From Methylococcales bacterium (GTDB lineage: Bacteria; Pseudomonadota; Gammaproteobacteria; Methylococcales; Methylomonadaceae), in assembly GCA_028712795.1 (NCBI GenBank), contig JAQTPT010000024.1:1-51127 (forward strand): DNA of 51,127 bases. The letters run 5' to 3'. The notes below the pieces were generated by a model, which was not told where the DNA came from, searched no databases, and saw only the letters and a program-made list of their open reading frames with translations. This document shows, piece by piece, positions 27,167 through 34,628 of the stretch. The translations under genes were made by a program, and so were the position numbers. Positions within the stretch are counted from its first letter, which is position 1. The number at the start of each line of letters is the position of its first letter.

Positions 27167-27580
27167 TTAAGCCAGCTTAACGAGCGGGCCTTTCAATTCG
27201 AGTCTTGCATCTTCCATTGCCGCTAAACGCAACATAGGTTCGGTTACTACCCTTCCGGCAGGCAGCTTGCCGAGGCACTGGAGCAGTGGCATGGGTCGGC
27301 CAGCTTTTTCCAGCAAAGCCACTATTTCGTCGGCAAGAGTTGTTTCACCTGTATTTGCGGTAGCTTCCAGGTGATAAGTTTGTTCGCTGTTCGATCCAGC
27401 CCTTACTTGAATGGTCGGCAGACAGCCCAGCCAAAGTTTAACCTGCGACTGATTCCAGCCAAGTAGCTGCCAAACTTGCGCATGATCCGACCAGACTTGA
27501 TCCAGCGTAATTGCGCCGTATTTTAAGCTGCGCTGAACCGCATCAAGCATTGCATATTGGTTCATGTTCCTTTTCGCCAC
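27167..27580 (-). CDS. Small first gene of the defence operon (winged-helix-like)
   Basis: A 137-residue protein from GTG 27580, or 132 residues from ATG 27565, which follows AAGGA by only two bases. No named family. It contains two helix-rich units (TLADEIVALLEKAGRPMPLLQCLGKLPAG, then VTEPMLRLAAMED) with the rhythm of a winged helix-turn-helix. The 21-bp gap to the methylase gene makes it the operon leader. A DNA-binding accessory or autoregulator is plausible. Confidence 0.6.
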   Translation of the reverse strand: MAKRNMNQYAMLDAVQRSLKYGAITLDQVWSDHAQVWQLLGWNQSQVKLWLGCLPTIQVRAGSNSEQTYHLEATANTGETTLADEIVALLEKAGRPMPLLQCLGKLPAGRVVTEPMLRLAAMEDARLELKGPLVKLA

Positions 27581-27619
27581 TGTCTATCAGCCTCTTGGTT
27601 TTCCCTGCCGGTCTTCGGT

Positions 27620-27632
27620 CCAGGTTTCCTGG
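27620..27632. promoter_or_regulatory. 13-bp palindrome in the operon leader
   Basis: CCAGG-TTT-CCTGG is a perfect inverted repeat in the gap between the WYL gene and the first defence-operon gene. It could be a regulator site or an overlapping pair of CCWGG-like methylation motifs. Only weak evidence, since short palindromes are common. A TATAAT on the minus strand also overlaps the WYL stop codon nearby, a possible -10 box for the operon. Confidence 0.25.
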
Positions 27633-27680
27633 CTTCAAACTGATTCAGGTAGGACATTTTTCCCCATAAATTGCCACACA

Positions 27681-28586
27681 TTATACCTCGGGAAATTCAT
27701 ATCCAGGGGCGAACATGGCGCTTGAAACACCATAGAGTGCCAAATGATTTCTCAGCCATAATCGATATTCTTTACCTTGCTGGGTATGCCCCGATGAACA
27801 ATCAACTATCCATTGACGTAAAACATAACCTGCAACGGCGGCTCTAAGCTTCAGATGCACTACGCCATTAATCATCCCGTAATCTTTTTCAATAATCTCG
27901 GGATGCTCCTGGTTTGGATGCGGTACCAAATCCAACTCAACAATCCGATTCCATTGTATGTCGGCAGAGGGCAGTTCCTGGGGCTGAACTTGGCTGTCTT
28001 GAATAAGCTCACTACGGACGACCCGAGTAAACACGAAATCACGAAATTCTTTTGATTTACGGTCAAAAGCACGAACGTGCCAACGCAAACCATCATTTAC
28101 TAAGGCAAATGGCGCAAGCTCTCGGGCGGATTGTCCGCTCGAATGCGACGTGTAATGAATACTGACGATTTTTTGTTGATAAATGGCCCGAGTAATCGGC
28201 GCAAGTGTCGCCATAGCCGGTTGGTTTAACATTATTGGTAATTCGCATGTCAGCAAGGCACCACTATCGCCCGTAATACCATCACCGAATCCCTTGGATA
28301 GGGCCGTCAAGACACGTTCGGGGGCATGGTTAAATGCTGGTGAGAAGGTATCCCCAATCACATAGCATTTAGCTTTGTTATTAAAGCTAATATTGTGCGG
28401 GAAGATGTCCCGGTACTGCGCAAAATCCCTTGTGGCAACGGCCGGAGCTACTCCGAATCGTTGAATCAAATCCTGACGGCGTGCATCCCCGAGAAAATAT
28501 AAACGAAATTCAATAAACATTAGCCGCTCACGTTGTGCATGGCTTAACGTTTCAATGACAGTTGGGTAAGGTGCGATGCTATTCAT
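27681..28586 (-). CDS. WYL-domain transcriptional regulator (BrxR/CapW-like)
   Basis: Read from ATG 28586 (301 residues; a TTG at 28622 is also possible), it has an N-terminal winged helix (RQDLIQRFGVAPAVATRDFAQYRDIFP, about residues 35-70). A WYL domain follows (SIHYTSHSSG...LAPFALVNDGLRWHVRAFD), then a C-terminal WCX-like region. Proteins of this layout (BrxR in BREX, CapW in CBASS) repress defence operons and are thought to sense a nucleic-acid or nucleotide cue. It lies between the methylase operon and the CBASS genes, so it could govern both. No restriction of its role can be read from sequence. Confidence 0.85.
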   Translation of the reverse strand: MNSIAPYPTVIETLSHAQRERLMFIEFRLYFLGDARRQDLIQRFGVAPAVATRDFAQYRDIFPHNISFNNKAKCYVIGDTFSPAFNHAPERVLTALSKGFGDGITGDSGALLTCELPIMLNQPAMATLAPITRAIYQQKIVSIHYTSHSSGQSARELAPFALVNDGLRWHVRAFDRKSKEFRDFVFTRVVRSELIQDSQVQPQELPSADIQWNRIVELDLVPHPNQEHPEIIEKDYGMINGVVHLKLRAAVAGYVLRQWIVDCSSGHTQQGKEYRLWLRNHLALYGVSSAMFAPGYEFPEV

Positions 28587-28634
28587 GACAAGACATTTTA
28601 ATGATTTCGCAAGATAAAGCAACTTTTTGAATAA

Positions 28635-28663
28635 TTGACATAATCTAAATGATTATGTATTAT
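28635..28663 (+). promoter_or_regulatory. Sigma-70-like promoter for the CBASS arm
   Basis: TTGACA (28635-28640), a 17-bp spacer and TATTAT (28658-28663) match the bacterial consensus at eleven of twelve positions. It points to the plus strand and lies 41 bp before the 56-residue gene. The spacer is almost entirely the inverted repeat listed next, so a protein bound there would block RNA polymerase. Confidence 0.7.
28638..28658. promoter_or_regulatory. Candidate operator for the WYL regulator
   Basis: ACATAATC-TAAAT-GATTATGT is a perfect inverted repeat, 8-bp arms with a 5-bp centre, placed inside the promoter spacer between the divergent WYL gene and CBASS arm. Length and geometry suit a homodimeric winged-helix regulator. 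BrxR and CapW proteins are known to bind inverted repeats at their own promoters. Binding here could control both directions. Confidence 0.6.
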
Positions 28664-28703
28664 AGCCATGTAGATCATTTTTTATAACCTAATAGGAGCT
28701 GTT

Positions 28704-28874
28704 ATGGCTACAAATCCACCGAAAGGCGATGGTCATCGCAATGGCGCAGTACGAGATCGCTCACAAACTCAAACACCCTCGGGGCATTGGGTCAAGCGCG
28801 ACACGAATACTGGACAATTCATGGATGTTAAATCAGACGGAAAGCCTTTTAAAGGCGTAACGAAGGAAAAGTAA
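28704..28874 (+). CDS. Small hydrophilic protein of the defence island (56 aa)
   Basis: ATG 28704 follows AGGAGC (28694-28699) at normal spacing and the frame stops at 28874. The protein (ATNPPKGDGHRNGAVRDRSQ..., ending KPFKGVTKEK) is basic, glycine-rich and likely unstructured. I have the impression that close relatives (KGDGHRNGAV.DRSQ) recur beside defence operons and CBASS genes, but cannot check. It is the first gene after the near-consensus promoter and is followed at once by a terminator. Confidence 0.7.
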   Translation: MATNPPKGDGHRNGAVRDRSQTQTPSGHWVKRDTNTGQFMDVKSDGKPFKGVTKEK

Positions 28875-28882
28875 TTCACCGA

Positions 28883-28924
28883 CGGCTTTTGTCGATGGAA
28901 TTGAATCGACAAAGCCGCTTTTTT
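28883..28924 (+). terminator. Rho-independent terminator or attenuator
   Basis: A hairpin with arms CGGCTTTTGTCGAT and ATCGACAAAGCCG (one bulged T) is followed by C and six Ts. It lies between the 56-residue gene and the two-TM CBASS gene. It could end a short, abundant transcript and let only a fraction of polymerases read into the CBASS operon. Confidence 0.8.
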
Positions 28925-28954
28925 AATGACATTTAATATTAGAGGGTAATCATT

Positions 28955-29254
28955 ATGGGCCGCAGGCGGAGACAGAGGCAGTCCCCAGCAGAGGATTTGT
29001 TTGATTTATTATTTGAGTTGACTGGCATGTTTTGGCAAATCGGCGCTGTTGTAAGCGCAGTGCTGATGCTTGTTTCGTTTACAGCTTTCGACTGGGCGAA
29101 TGACCAGTATGCAAAAACACTGTCATCACCCTATTTGGGCCAGCTGGCTCACAGCTATGGCTGGATATTTTATCTGGTACCTCTGATGATTACCGGCATA
29201 GCAATTATGCTTGGGCTGAAGTCATTTGAGTCATATCGTAAAAGTCAGTTTTAA
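28955..29254 (+). CDS. Two-TM membrane protein leading the CBASS operon
   Basis: This 99-residue protein starts with a highly basic tail (GRRRRQRQS), followed by two hydrophobic segments (MFWQIGAVVSAVLMLVSFTAF near residues 25-45 and WIFYLVPLMITGIAIMLGL near 68-86). It ends in KSFESYRKSQF. Both ends are predicted cytosolic. Its stop overlaps the effector ATG by one base (TAATG), showing translational coupling with the CBASS effector. It carries no known CBASS domain. It may be an extra membrane effector or regulator. I do not recognise the family. Confidence 0.65.
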   Translation: MGRRRRQRQSPAEDLFDLLFELTGMFWQIGAVVSAVLMLVSFTAFDWANDQYAKTLSSPYLGQLAHSYGWIFYLVPLMITGIAIMLGLKSFESYRKSQF

Positions 29255-30879
29255 TGAAAACAGAGGGAGCGTCTAATACTCAGAATATTCCAACTCAGCC
29301 CGGCATCAATATCGGTTTAGGGGAAACGGCTCTTAAAGATGTGGTCTTTAACCAATGGCTCAAGGCGGCGCTTACTAATAAGCACATAATTGTGCTTGCT
29401 TATGCAAGCCATCGTTGCAAAGTATTTGATGATGAAGCTATTGCCGATACCCCGCTATCTGCGGCTGATCCTGGTAAAGAATCCTCAAAGACGCTAAAGA
29501 AACTGGCTAAGGCCGGTTTACTGAGGCGGATCGAATTACCTATGGACGAGTTGATTCAGTCAACCACCGCCGACCCAACCTGGAAATTATTGAAAGCAAG
29601 CGAAACCGACGTCACTGAATGGCTGAAAAAACGAAATCAGTTGTTTGGACAGGGCCGTGGCAAAGCCATCAGTGAATCTACCGCCCGACTTGTTTGGCAA
29701 GCCGCCGCCGGTCGTTGTATGTATCGTGGATGCGGAAATGATTTGGGGGTAACGCCACTGACTACCAAAGTGGCCAGGGTTGCCTATCTCGCCCATATCG
29801 TTGCCTCTGATCCAGCCGGCCCCAGAGGGGATTCTTCCACATCGCATGCATTGTCCGACAATCCTGAAAACATCATGCTTATGTGTGATGCACACCATCG
29901 GCTTATTGACCGGATCGATGAAGACGGCCATCCAGTCACTCTGTTGCGTGATATGCGTCTTGAACATGTGAGTATGGTGCGCAAAATGCTCGATGGACTT
30001 GCTTTTCCGCGAACCCAAGCCATCACGCTGTTCGGAGATATTGCCAATATTCCCACAGTTACCTCCGAACACGATATTCGCAGTTCGATGCTAGCCCGGA
30101 AACTTGGCCCACTGCCGGATGTTATCCATGCGATTAGGCGGACCCAACGAGATGACAGGCTACGGCCAGACTTTTGGGAGACTCTTCTCCATGAACATGA
30201 ACTGGATATTCGAGATTTTGTTCGGTTTGGTAAGCAAACACTAGGAAATGGAGGTTTTTCGGCTGACATCTTAGCTGTCTTTCCGCTTCATCTTGTTCCA
30301 ATACTGGTTCTTGCTGGACGAATTATCGGTGAGGCTCGGTGTATTGGGGTATTCCAGTACGACCGCCATCGAAAATCCTGGCAATGGGATTTAGCCGCCA
30401 TGGCTCAACCAGTCGATACTTTCCAAGTAAACGATATCACCGTTGCCCATGCCGATGAAATTCTGTTATCTCTCGAACTGACAGCCTCTATCGACGAGCA
30501 AACATTACCCGAAAATATTGCCAACCAAGTTCGCGACGGTACTATTCCATGGGTTCGGATTACAGCAACTCAGCCAGACGCTGGATGTATATGCCACCCC
30601 GACGATTTGGATCAATTTACCACGGTGGCACGTAAAGCCATCAGGATCATCCAGGATGAGATTCGGCCTTCCCGAATTCATCTGCTCGGAGTATCACCCG
30701 CCAGTACACTCTTCCGCTTCGGACAGTTGCTACAAGCTGGTCACCATTCTGCTTATACCGTGTATGACCGTCCAGATAGAGGTAATCCCTTCAGGCCAGC
30801 ATTGTCCATTGAGGGCCAACATGTAACTTCAGCAACATCATCAAGTAATGAATCCCCTAAAATTATTCAACTTCGCTAA
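29254..30879 (+). CDS. cap5: CBASS effector: HNH nuclease fused to a SAVED domain (Cap5-like)
   Basis: This 541-residue protein carries an HNH nuclease core at about residues 145-250 (RCMYRGCG, AHIV, then NPENIMLMCDAHHRLID, giving the Cys and His zinc and catalytic ligands). A C-terminal SAVED sensor follows at about 320-520 (FPLHLVPILVLAG, SRIHLLGVSPASTLFRFGQLL). SAVED binds the cyclic oligonucleotide made by the neighbouring CD-NTase, which switches on DNA cutting. The first 140 residues form an additional N-terminal domain not seen in the typical Cap5, about 400 residues in my memory. Start ATG 29254 overlaps the two-TM gene. Confidence 0.9.
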   Translation: MKTEGASNTQNIPTQPGINIGLGETALKDVVFNQWLKAALTNKHIIVLAYASHRCKVFDDEAIADTPLSAADPGKESSKTLKKLAKAGLLRRIELPMDELIQSTTADPTWKLLKASETDVTEWLKKRNQLFGQGRGKAISESTARLVWQAAAGRCMYRGCGNDLGVTPLTTKVARVAYLAHIVASDPAGPRGDSSTSHALSDNPENIMLMCDAHHRLIDRIDEDGHPVTLLRDMRLEHVSMVRKMLDGLAFPRTQAITLFGDIANIPTVTSEHDIRSSMLARKLGPLPDVIHAIRRTQRDDRLRPDFWETLLHEHELDIRDFVRFGKQTLGNGGFSADILAVFPLHLVPILVLAGRIIGEARCIGVFQYDRHRKSWQWDLAAMAQPVDTFQVNDITVAHADEILLSLELTASIDEQTLPENIANQVRDGTIPWVRITATQPDAGCICHPDDLDQFTTVARKAIRIIQDEIRPSRIHLLGVSPASTLFRFGQLLQAGHHSAYTVYDRPDRGNPFRPALSIEGQHVTSATSSSNESPKIIQLR

Positions 30880-30890
30880 AGGATGTGCCA

Positions 30891-32150
30891 ATGGCTAAGA
30901 CCAAATACGGAACTCTTGTCGAATCGGCAAGAGTGAAACGACAATCAAAATTCACAAAAAGCTTTGAAAGTCTTACTTTTGACGGCCTTCAAAAGGTTCA
31001 ATCGAATTTAATTTTGTGGGCTCGAGCACTCGATGCTGTGAATAAACACATTACTATTCCGCAAGACCAAGTTGATGAGGCGGCAGGAGCCTATGCACTT
31101 ATTGCCTCGGAGTTGGTAAAAAAACTTAAGTGGGATCAAAACGACATCAAAATACTTCCTCAAGGATCGTCTAGCACACAAACACTTATCAAATCACCGG
31201 ATGCCTCGAAATTCGATATTGATGCCGTGTGTCAGGTCAATATTTCACGTATCGACGCTCGTAACCCAATGCGATTTTTTAATGAAATTGGTGAAGCACT
31301 TGAAACGTTTACCCCTGACCCCAAAAAGCGTTGCTGGCGTATAGAATTTCCAAACTATCGCTTTTATATCGAGTTCACGCCTTCTGTACCTCTGTCAACC
31401 GTACCTACTACAATTTTGGATTCCGTACGTTATAAACCGGCGATTGACTATCGAGATACTGCATTGGCAGTTGTAGATACACCAACAGAGCAATGGAAGA
31501 CCTCGAACCCTGAGGGTATCGCCAATTGGTTAGAAACACAGGCTAAAAAAAATGTTATGCTGAATTTGGCACTAGAAAAAGCCACACTAACCTTTGATGC
31601 CAGTATATCACCAGTTCCTGATCAGGAGATACCTTTATCGGATACGCTCCGCGTTGCTATTCGTCTTTTTAAACGACACAGAGATATGTCGGTGCGCCGC
31701 GGCTATTTGAACGACGACTACAAGCCCATATCGATCATTATTACTACATTGTTGACTCAATGTTTCGAAGGCCTTGCCGACAACCAAGTCAAGTACGACC
31801 ATCCTATAAAACTGTTGATTGATTTGGCAGAACTTCTACCCGGTATGATTGAAGTGCGCAACCGAGAATACTGGGTAGCCAATCCCACAGTGGAAGGCGA
31901 GAATTTTGCTGAACGCTGGAATCACGATCAAGGTGAGCGTAAAGAGGCTTTTGATAAATGGTGTAATCTTTTAATTGATGACCTGCAAAGTATTTTGTCG
32001 CATCACGACGAGGCATTAATTTCGGAACGAGTGCGAGAGGTTTTTGGATGTACTGCTGCAAAACCATCTGACCCTAAACCTAGTGTTGGGTTAGCGCCAA
32101 AAGCGCCATCACGTTTATATTCACCGCCAGCAACAAAAGGATTGGCATAG
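30891..32150 (+). CDS. cdnA: CD-NTase (cyclic-oligonucleotide synthase of CBASS)
   Basis: About 419 residues. ATG 30891 is preferred over the upstream GTG because AAAGGA (30878-30883) precedes it at good spacing. The nucleotidyltransferase core shows PQGSSSTQT followed by FDIDAVCQV (metal-binding D-x-D at about residues 109 and 111) and FYIEFTPSVP (third carboxylate, here Glu). This is the layout of DncV/CdnA-type enzymes that join NTPs into signal molecules on phage infection. The exact product cannot be told from sequence; HNH-SAVED effectors usually respond to cyclic di- or trinucleotides. It starts 11 bp after the effector stop. Confidence 0.9.
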   Translation: MAKTKYGTLVESARVKRQSKFTKSFESLTFDGLQKVQSNLILWARALDAVNKHITIPQDQVDEAAGAYALIASELVKKLKWDQNDIKILPQGSSSTQTLIKSPDASKFDIDAVCQVNISRIDARNPMRFFNEIGEALETFTPDPKKRCWRIEFPNYRFYIEFTPSVPLSTVPTTILDSVRYKPAIDYRDTALAVVDTPTEQWKTSNPEGIANWLETQAKKNVMLNLALEKATLTFDASISPVPDQEIPLSDTLRVAIRLFKRHRDMSVRRGYLNDDYKPISIIITTLLTQCFEGLADNQVKYDHPIKLLIDLAELLPGMIEVRNREYWVANPTVEGENFAERWNHDQGERKEAFDKWCNLLIDDLQSILSHHDEALISERVREVFGCTAAKPSDPKPSVGLAPKAPSRLYSPPATKGLA

Positions 32151-32169
32151 TCAAACCCGGTGTTTAAAA

Positions 32170-33843
32170 GTGAGTGCGAACCTTGAGCTATTTCTGGATA
32201 AACATCAATCTTTGATGCCCGAACTGAAACGGGTTACTAGGAACAAAGAGCGGTTATTCCCTATAAGATTACCTTTGTTCCCGGATGGCCGGCAATTTCA
32301 GGCGGCATGGCTGGTCTTGCCGTCTGGATTTCCCCATGAGGGTTTAGCTCGGATTCGTCTTTCCGAAGATGCCGTGCTGCGTTTACCTCATGTTGAAAGC
32401 AAAGGGGATATTTGTCTTGATGGCGACTCCGGAGTAATAAGCGGAAATACTGCGGAAGATCGGCTCAATATACTGCTCCGAAACTTCTATCTGGACTTTA
32501 TTGACCCATGGCTCACTGGCGATCTAGATGCCGATTTCAGCCTTGAGGCATTGAATTACTGGACCATCCATGTTTCCAGATCAGCGTCTTTGTATGATGC
32601 TGTGACACGAATCTATACGGTTGATACTTGTTCTAAAAACCCTCGTGTCTACCAGGCGCGCCTTCTTCTTCCGGGGCGTATTGTTGTTGCGGGTGACAAT
32701 CCATCTCTTGCCGACGGGATTATTAAATCTCTTGGTAATCGAGCAAGTCAGATTAGCAACGTTCTGATCGCTGATATTCCGATTTCCTATGAATTGACAC
32801 CATCGACATGGCCTCGTAAAGAATTTGATCTTGAGCGATTGATTGCCAACCGACTCCCTGAGCCCCTACGTAACAAATTTGCCAAACAAACTCGCCGTCG
32901 GGGACGTGCAATCCATCGCATTGTTATTTTACGCGCTCCTCGCTGTAGCTTTGGCTTTCTTCTATCTGGTGCCCCCCCAACAGTAGTAGAAAGAGGACAT
33001 AGCAAGCGTTCCTACCCGACAAGACAAATGTTACCCTTGTTTGTCGAGCGTATTGATCCATCATGGACATGTGGGCGCGATCAACACCCTGAAATAGGTA
33101 ATCGTCAACAAAAGCATGTTCTTGTTCTAGGTGCCGGCGCCTTGGGCAGTTCCGTGATTGATCAGTTAGCTAAAGCAGGAATAGGCCGTATCTCAGTTGT
33201 CGATACGGAGATACTATCCACAGCTAATATTGGACGACATCTGCTTGGTGCAGAATCAATAGGAAGAGCAAAGGCTGACGTACTAGCTCAGCGTATCGCA
33301 TTATCTAACCCAGCTATCAGGCTCGATCCTTTTAACATGTCCGCCCAGGCTTGGATTGACAAGCATACGCTGGCAGGAGTTGATGTCGTACTTGATCTTA
33401 CTGGAGAGCCTGAAGTGCGGTGGTGCCTTGAAAAGGCTAGAAAGGTAAATCCATGTCCGCTATTGATTGGGTGGATGGAACCATACGTTGCTGCCGCCCA
33501 TGCGTGCTTGGTTCCTGCTGGGGAAGGTTGGATGTTCGCCACTAGCGACCCGCTGGAGTCACTGCAAGCGATAGAATGGCCTGCGGAAGTTATGCAAAAA
33601 GAACCGGCCTGCAGTAGCGAATTCCAAGCCTACACATCGGCCGCCGCCGCACACGCTGTTGCGGTTGTCACCGAGGCGGCTCTTGCGCTGATTGACAACC
33701 ATATTAACCAGCCAATCGTACGAAGCTGGGTTCGAGGGCAGAGCTCTCTTGATATGCACTATCCAGGCCTGAAACATCGCAACTGGGCAGAAAAAGCGGT
33801 ACCTTTTGATGGTATCTCTATGGAACGTGTTTTTCGTGACTAG
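32170..33843 (+). CDS. cap2: Cap2: E2-E1 fusion that conjugates the CD-NTase
   Basis: This 557-residue protein has an N-terminal E2-like domain with its catalytic Cys in KGDICLDGD (about residue 82). The E1-like ThiF domain begins at about residue 318 with VLGAGALGSSV, and its adenylation/thioester Cys is in EPACSSEF (residue 481). Cap2 acts like a ubiquitin-activating and -transferring enzyme that attaches the CD-NTase C-terminus to a partner, priming signal production. The start is GTG 32170; an upstream ATG is excluded by stops. This is the hallmark gene of type II CBASS. Confidence 0.92.
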   Translation: MSANLELFLDKHQSLMPELKRVTRNKERLFPIRLPLFPDGRQFQAAWLVLPSGFPHEGLARIRLSEDAVLRLPHVESKGDICLDGDSGVISGNTAEDRLNILLRNFYLDFIDPWLTGDLDADFSLEALNYWTIHVSRSASLYDAVTRIYTVDTCSKNPRVYQARLLLPGRIVVAGDNPSLADGIIKSLGNRASQISNVLIADIPISYELTPSTWPRKEFDLERLIANRLPEPLRNKFAKQTRRRGRAIHRIVILRAPRCSFGFLLSGAPPTVVERGHSKRSYPTRQMLPLFVERIDPSWTCGRDQHPEIGNRQQKHVLVLGAGALGSSVIDQLAKAGIGRISVVDTEILSTANIGRHLLGAESIGRAKADVLAQRIALSNPAIRLDPFNMSAQAWIDKHTLAGVDVVLDLTGEPEVRWCLEKARKVNPCPLLIGWMEPYVAAAHACLVPAGEGWMFATSDPLESLQAIEWPAEVMQKEPACSSEFQAYTSAAAAHAVAVVTEAALALIDNHINQPIVRSWVRGQSSLDMHYPGLKHRNWAEKAVPFDGISMERVFRD

Positions 33844-34321
33844 TCGAACATTCCTGCTGCCCGACAACCGAGGCCATGTACTCTTTGTTGATAATGTATT
33901 GCAACACATGTATCAGCATGCGCAAACGCGTTTTTGGCAGCGAGAGGCCGGAGGACAACTTTTCAGCACAGCCCCACATGAATCCTCGGTTGTAGTGTCC
34001 GTCGCTAGCGGACCTCACTCACGAGACGCACAGTCGCGCCACCACTTTGCCCCCGACTTACCTTTAGCCACTCGCGATCGAGAGATCCAATTCAATTTGG
34101 GCAAGCATGCCGTCGGTTTGTGGCACACTCACCCGGAAGCTAAACCCGCGCCATCGAATCAGGACTACAACACTACCCAAGAATATCTTGAGGCGTTCCA
34201 CGGCATGATGGATGGCTTTCTTCTTGTCATTCTTGGCAATAGCGGTAACCCGCTTAATATGGTGGTTTGGATAGCTACAATGAAGCCATTTGGCGCATGG
34301 ATCCAATTAGAAGAAATCTGA
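33809..34321 (+). CDS. cap3: Cap3: JAB/JAMM isopeptidase of type II CBASS
   Basis: The protein of about 170 residues overlaps the end of cap2 in a different frame. The JAMM zinc site is visible: Glu in QREAGGQLF, then GLWHTHPEAKPAPSNQD (H-x-H, Ser and Asp). Cap3 removes the CD-NTase from its conjugates, opposing Cap2. The start codon is uncertain: ATG 33809 follows a TTG, and a GTG lies at 33827. It ends the CBASS operon. Confidence 0.9.
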   Translation: MVSLWNVFFVTSRTFLLPDNRGHVLFVDNVLQHMYQHAQTRFWQREAGGQLFSTAPHESSVVVSVASGPHSRDAQSRHHFAPDLPLATRDREIQFNLGKHAVGLWHTHPEAKPAPSNQDYNTTQEYLEAFHGMMDGFLLVILGNSGNPLNMVVWIATMKPFGAWIQLEEI

Positions 34322-34628
34322 ATGCTATCGTGCCAAAATTGGATTGCCCTCGGGTGCGTTATCAAGTCTGCGATACCCAACGATCCACTCAGCGGATAAA
34401 CAATGCCTTAGGTGGGATTCTGGTCTATTTCCGTACTACGACTATTCATAGTAGTTACATCGTTTTCTAGCTTCACCACACTTGCATAAATGCTTAATTA
34501 GAAAAACCTTTTTTTAAATATCAATATATTCTGTTATTACTTTGAGCTTGCTACCCGCTAATGCGTTTAATGATTTACTGTCTATAGCTTTCTTCGGTCG
34601 CCAGATAGCGGCCTTTCGAACTAAAAAC
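34322..34628. other. Convergent intergenic region, no clear gene
   Basis: The gap of about 300 bp lies between the plus-strand cap3 and the minus-strand megaprotein. Weak hairpins are visible (near 34434-34456 and 34596-34613) but neither has a proper T tract, so no terminator is called. A 67-codon plus-strand frame overlapping cap3 has no support. Confidence 0.4.

Noticed and set aside
11691..27580. Reading the methylase operon as BREX, DISARM or Dnd/Ssp
   Set aside because: No PglZ phosphatase, Lon protease, DrmA/DrmB or sulfur-transfer genes are present. Only the large ATPase and methylase overlap in type with BREX.
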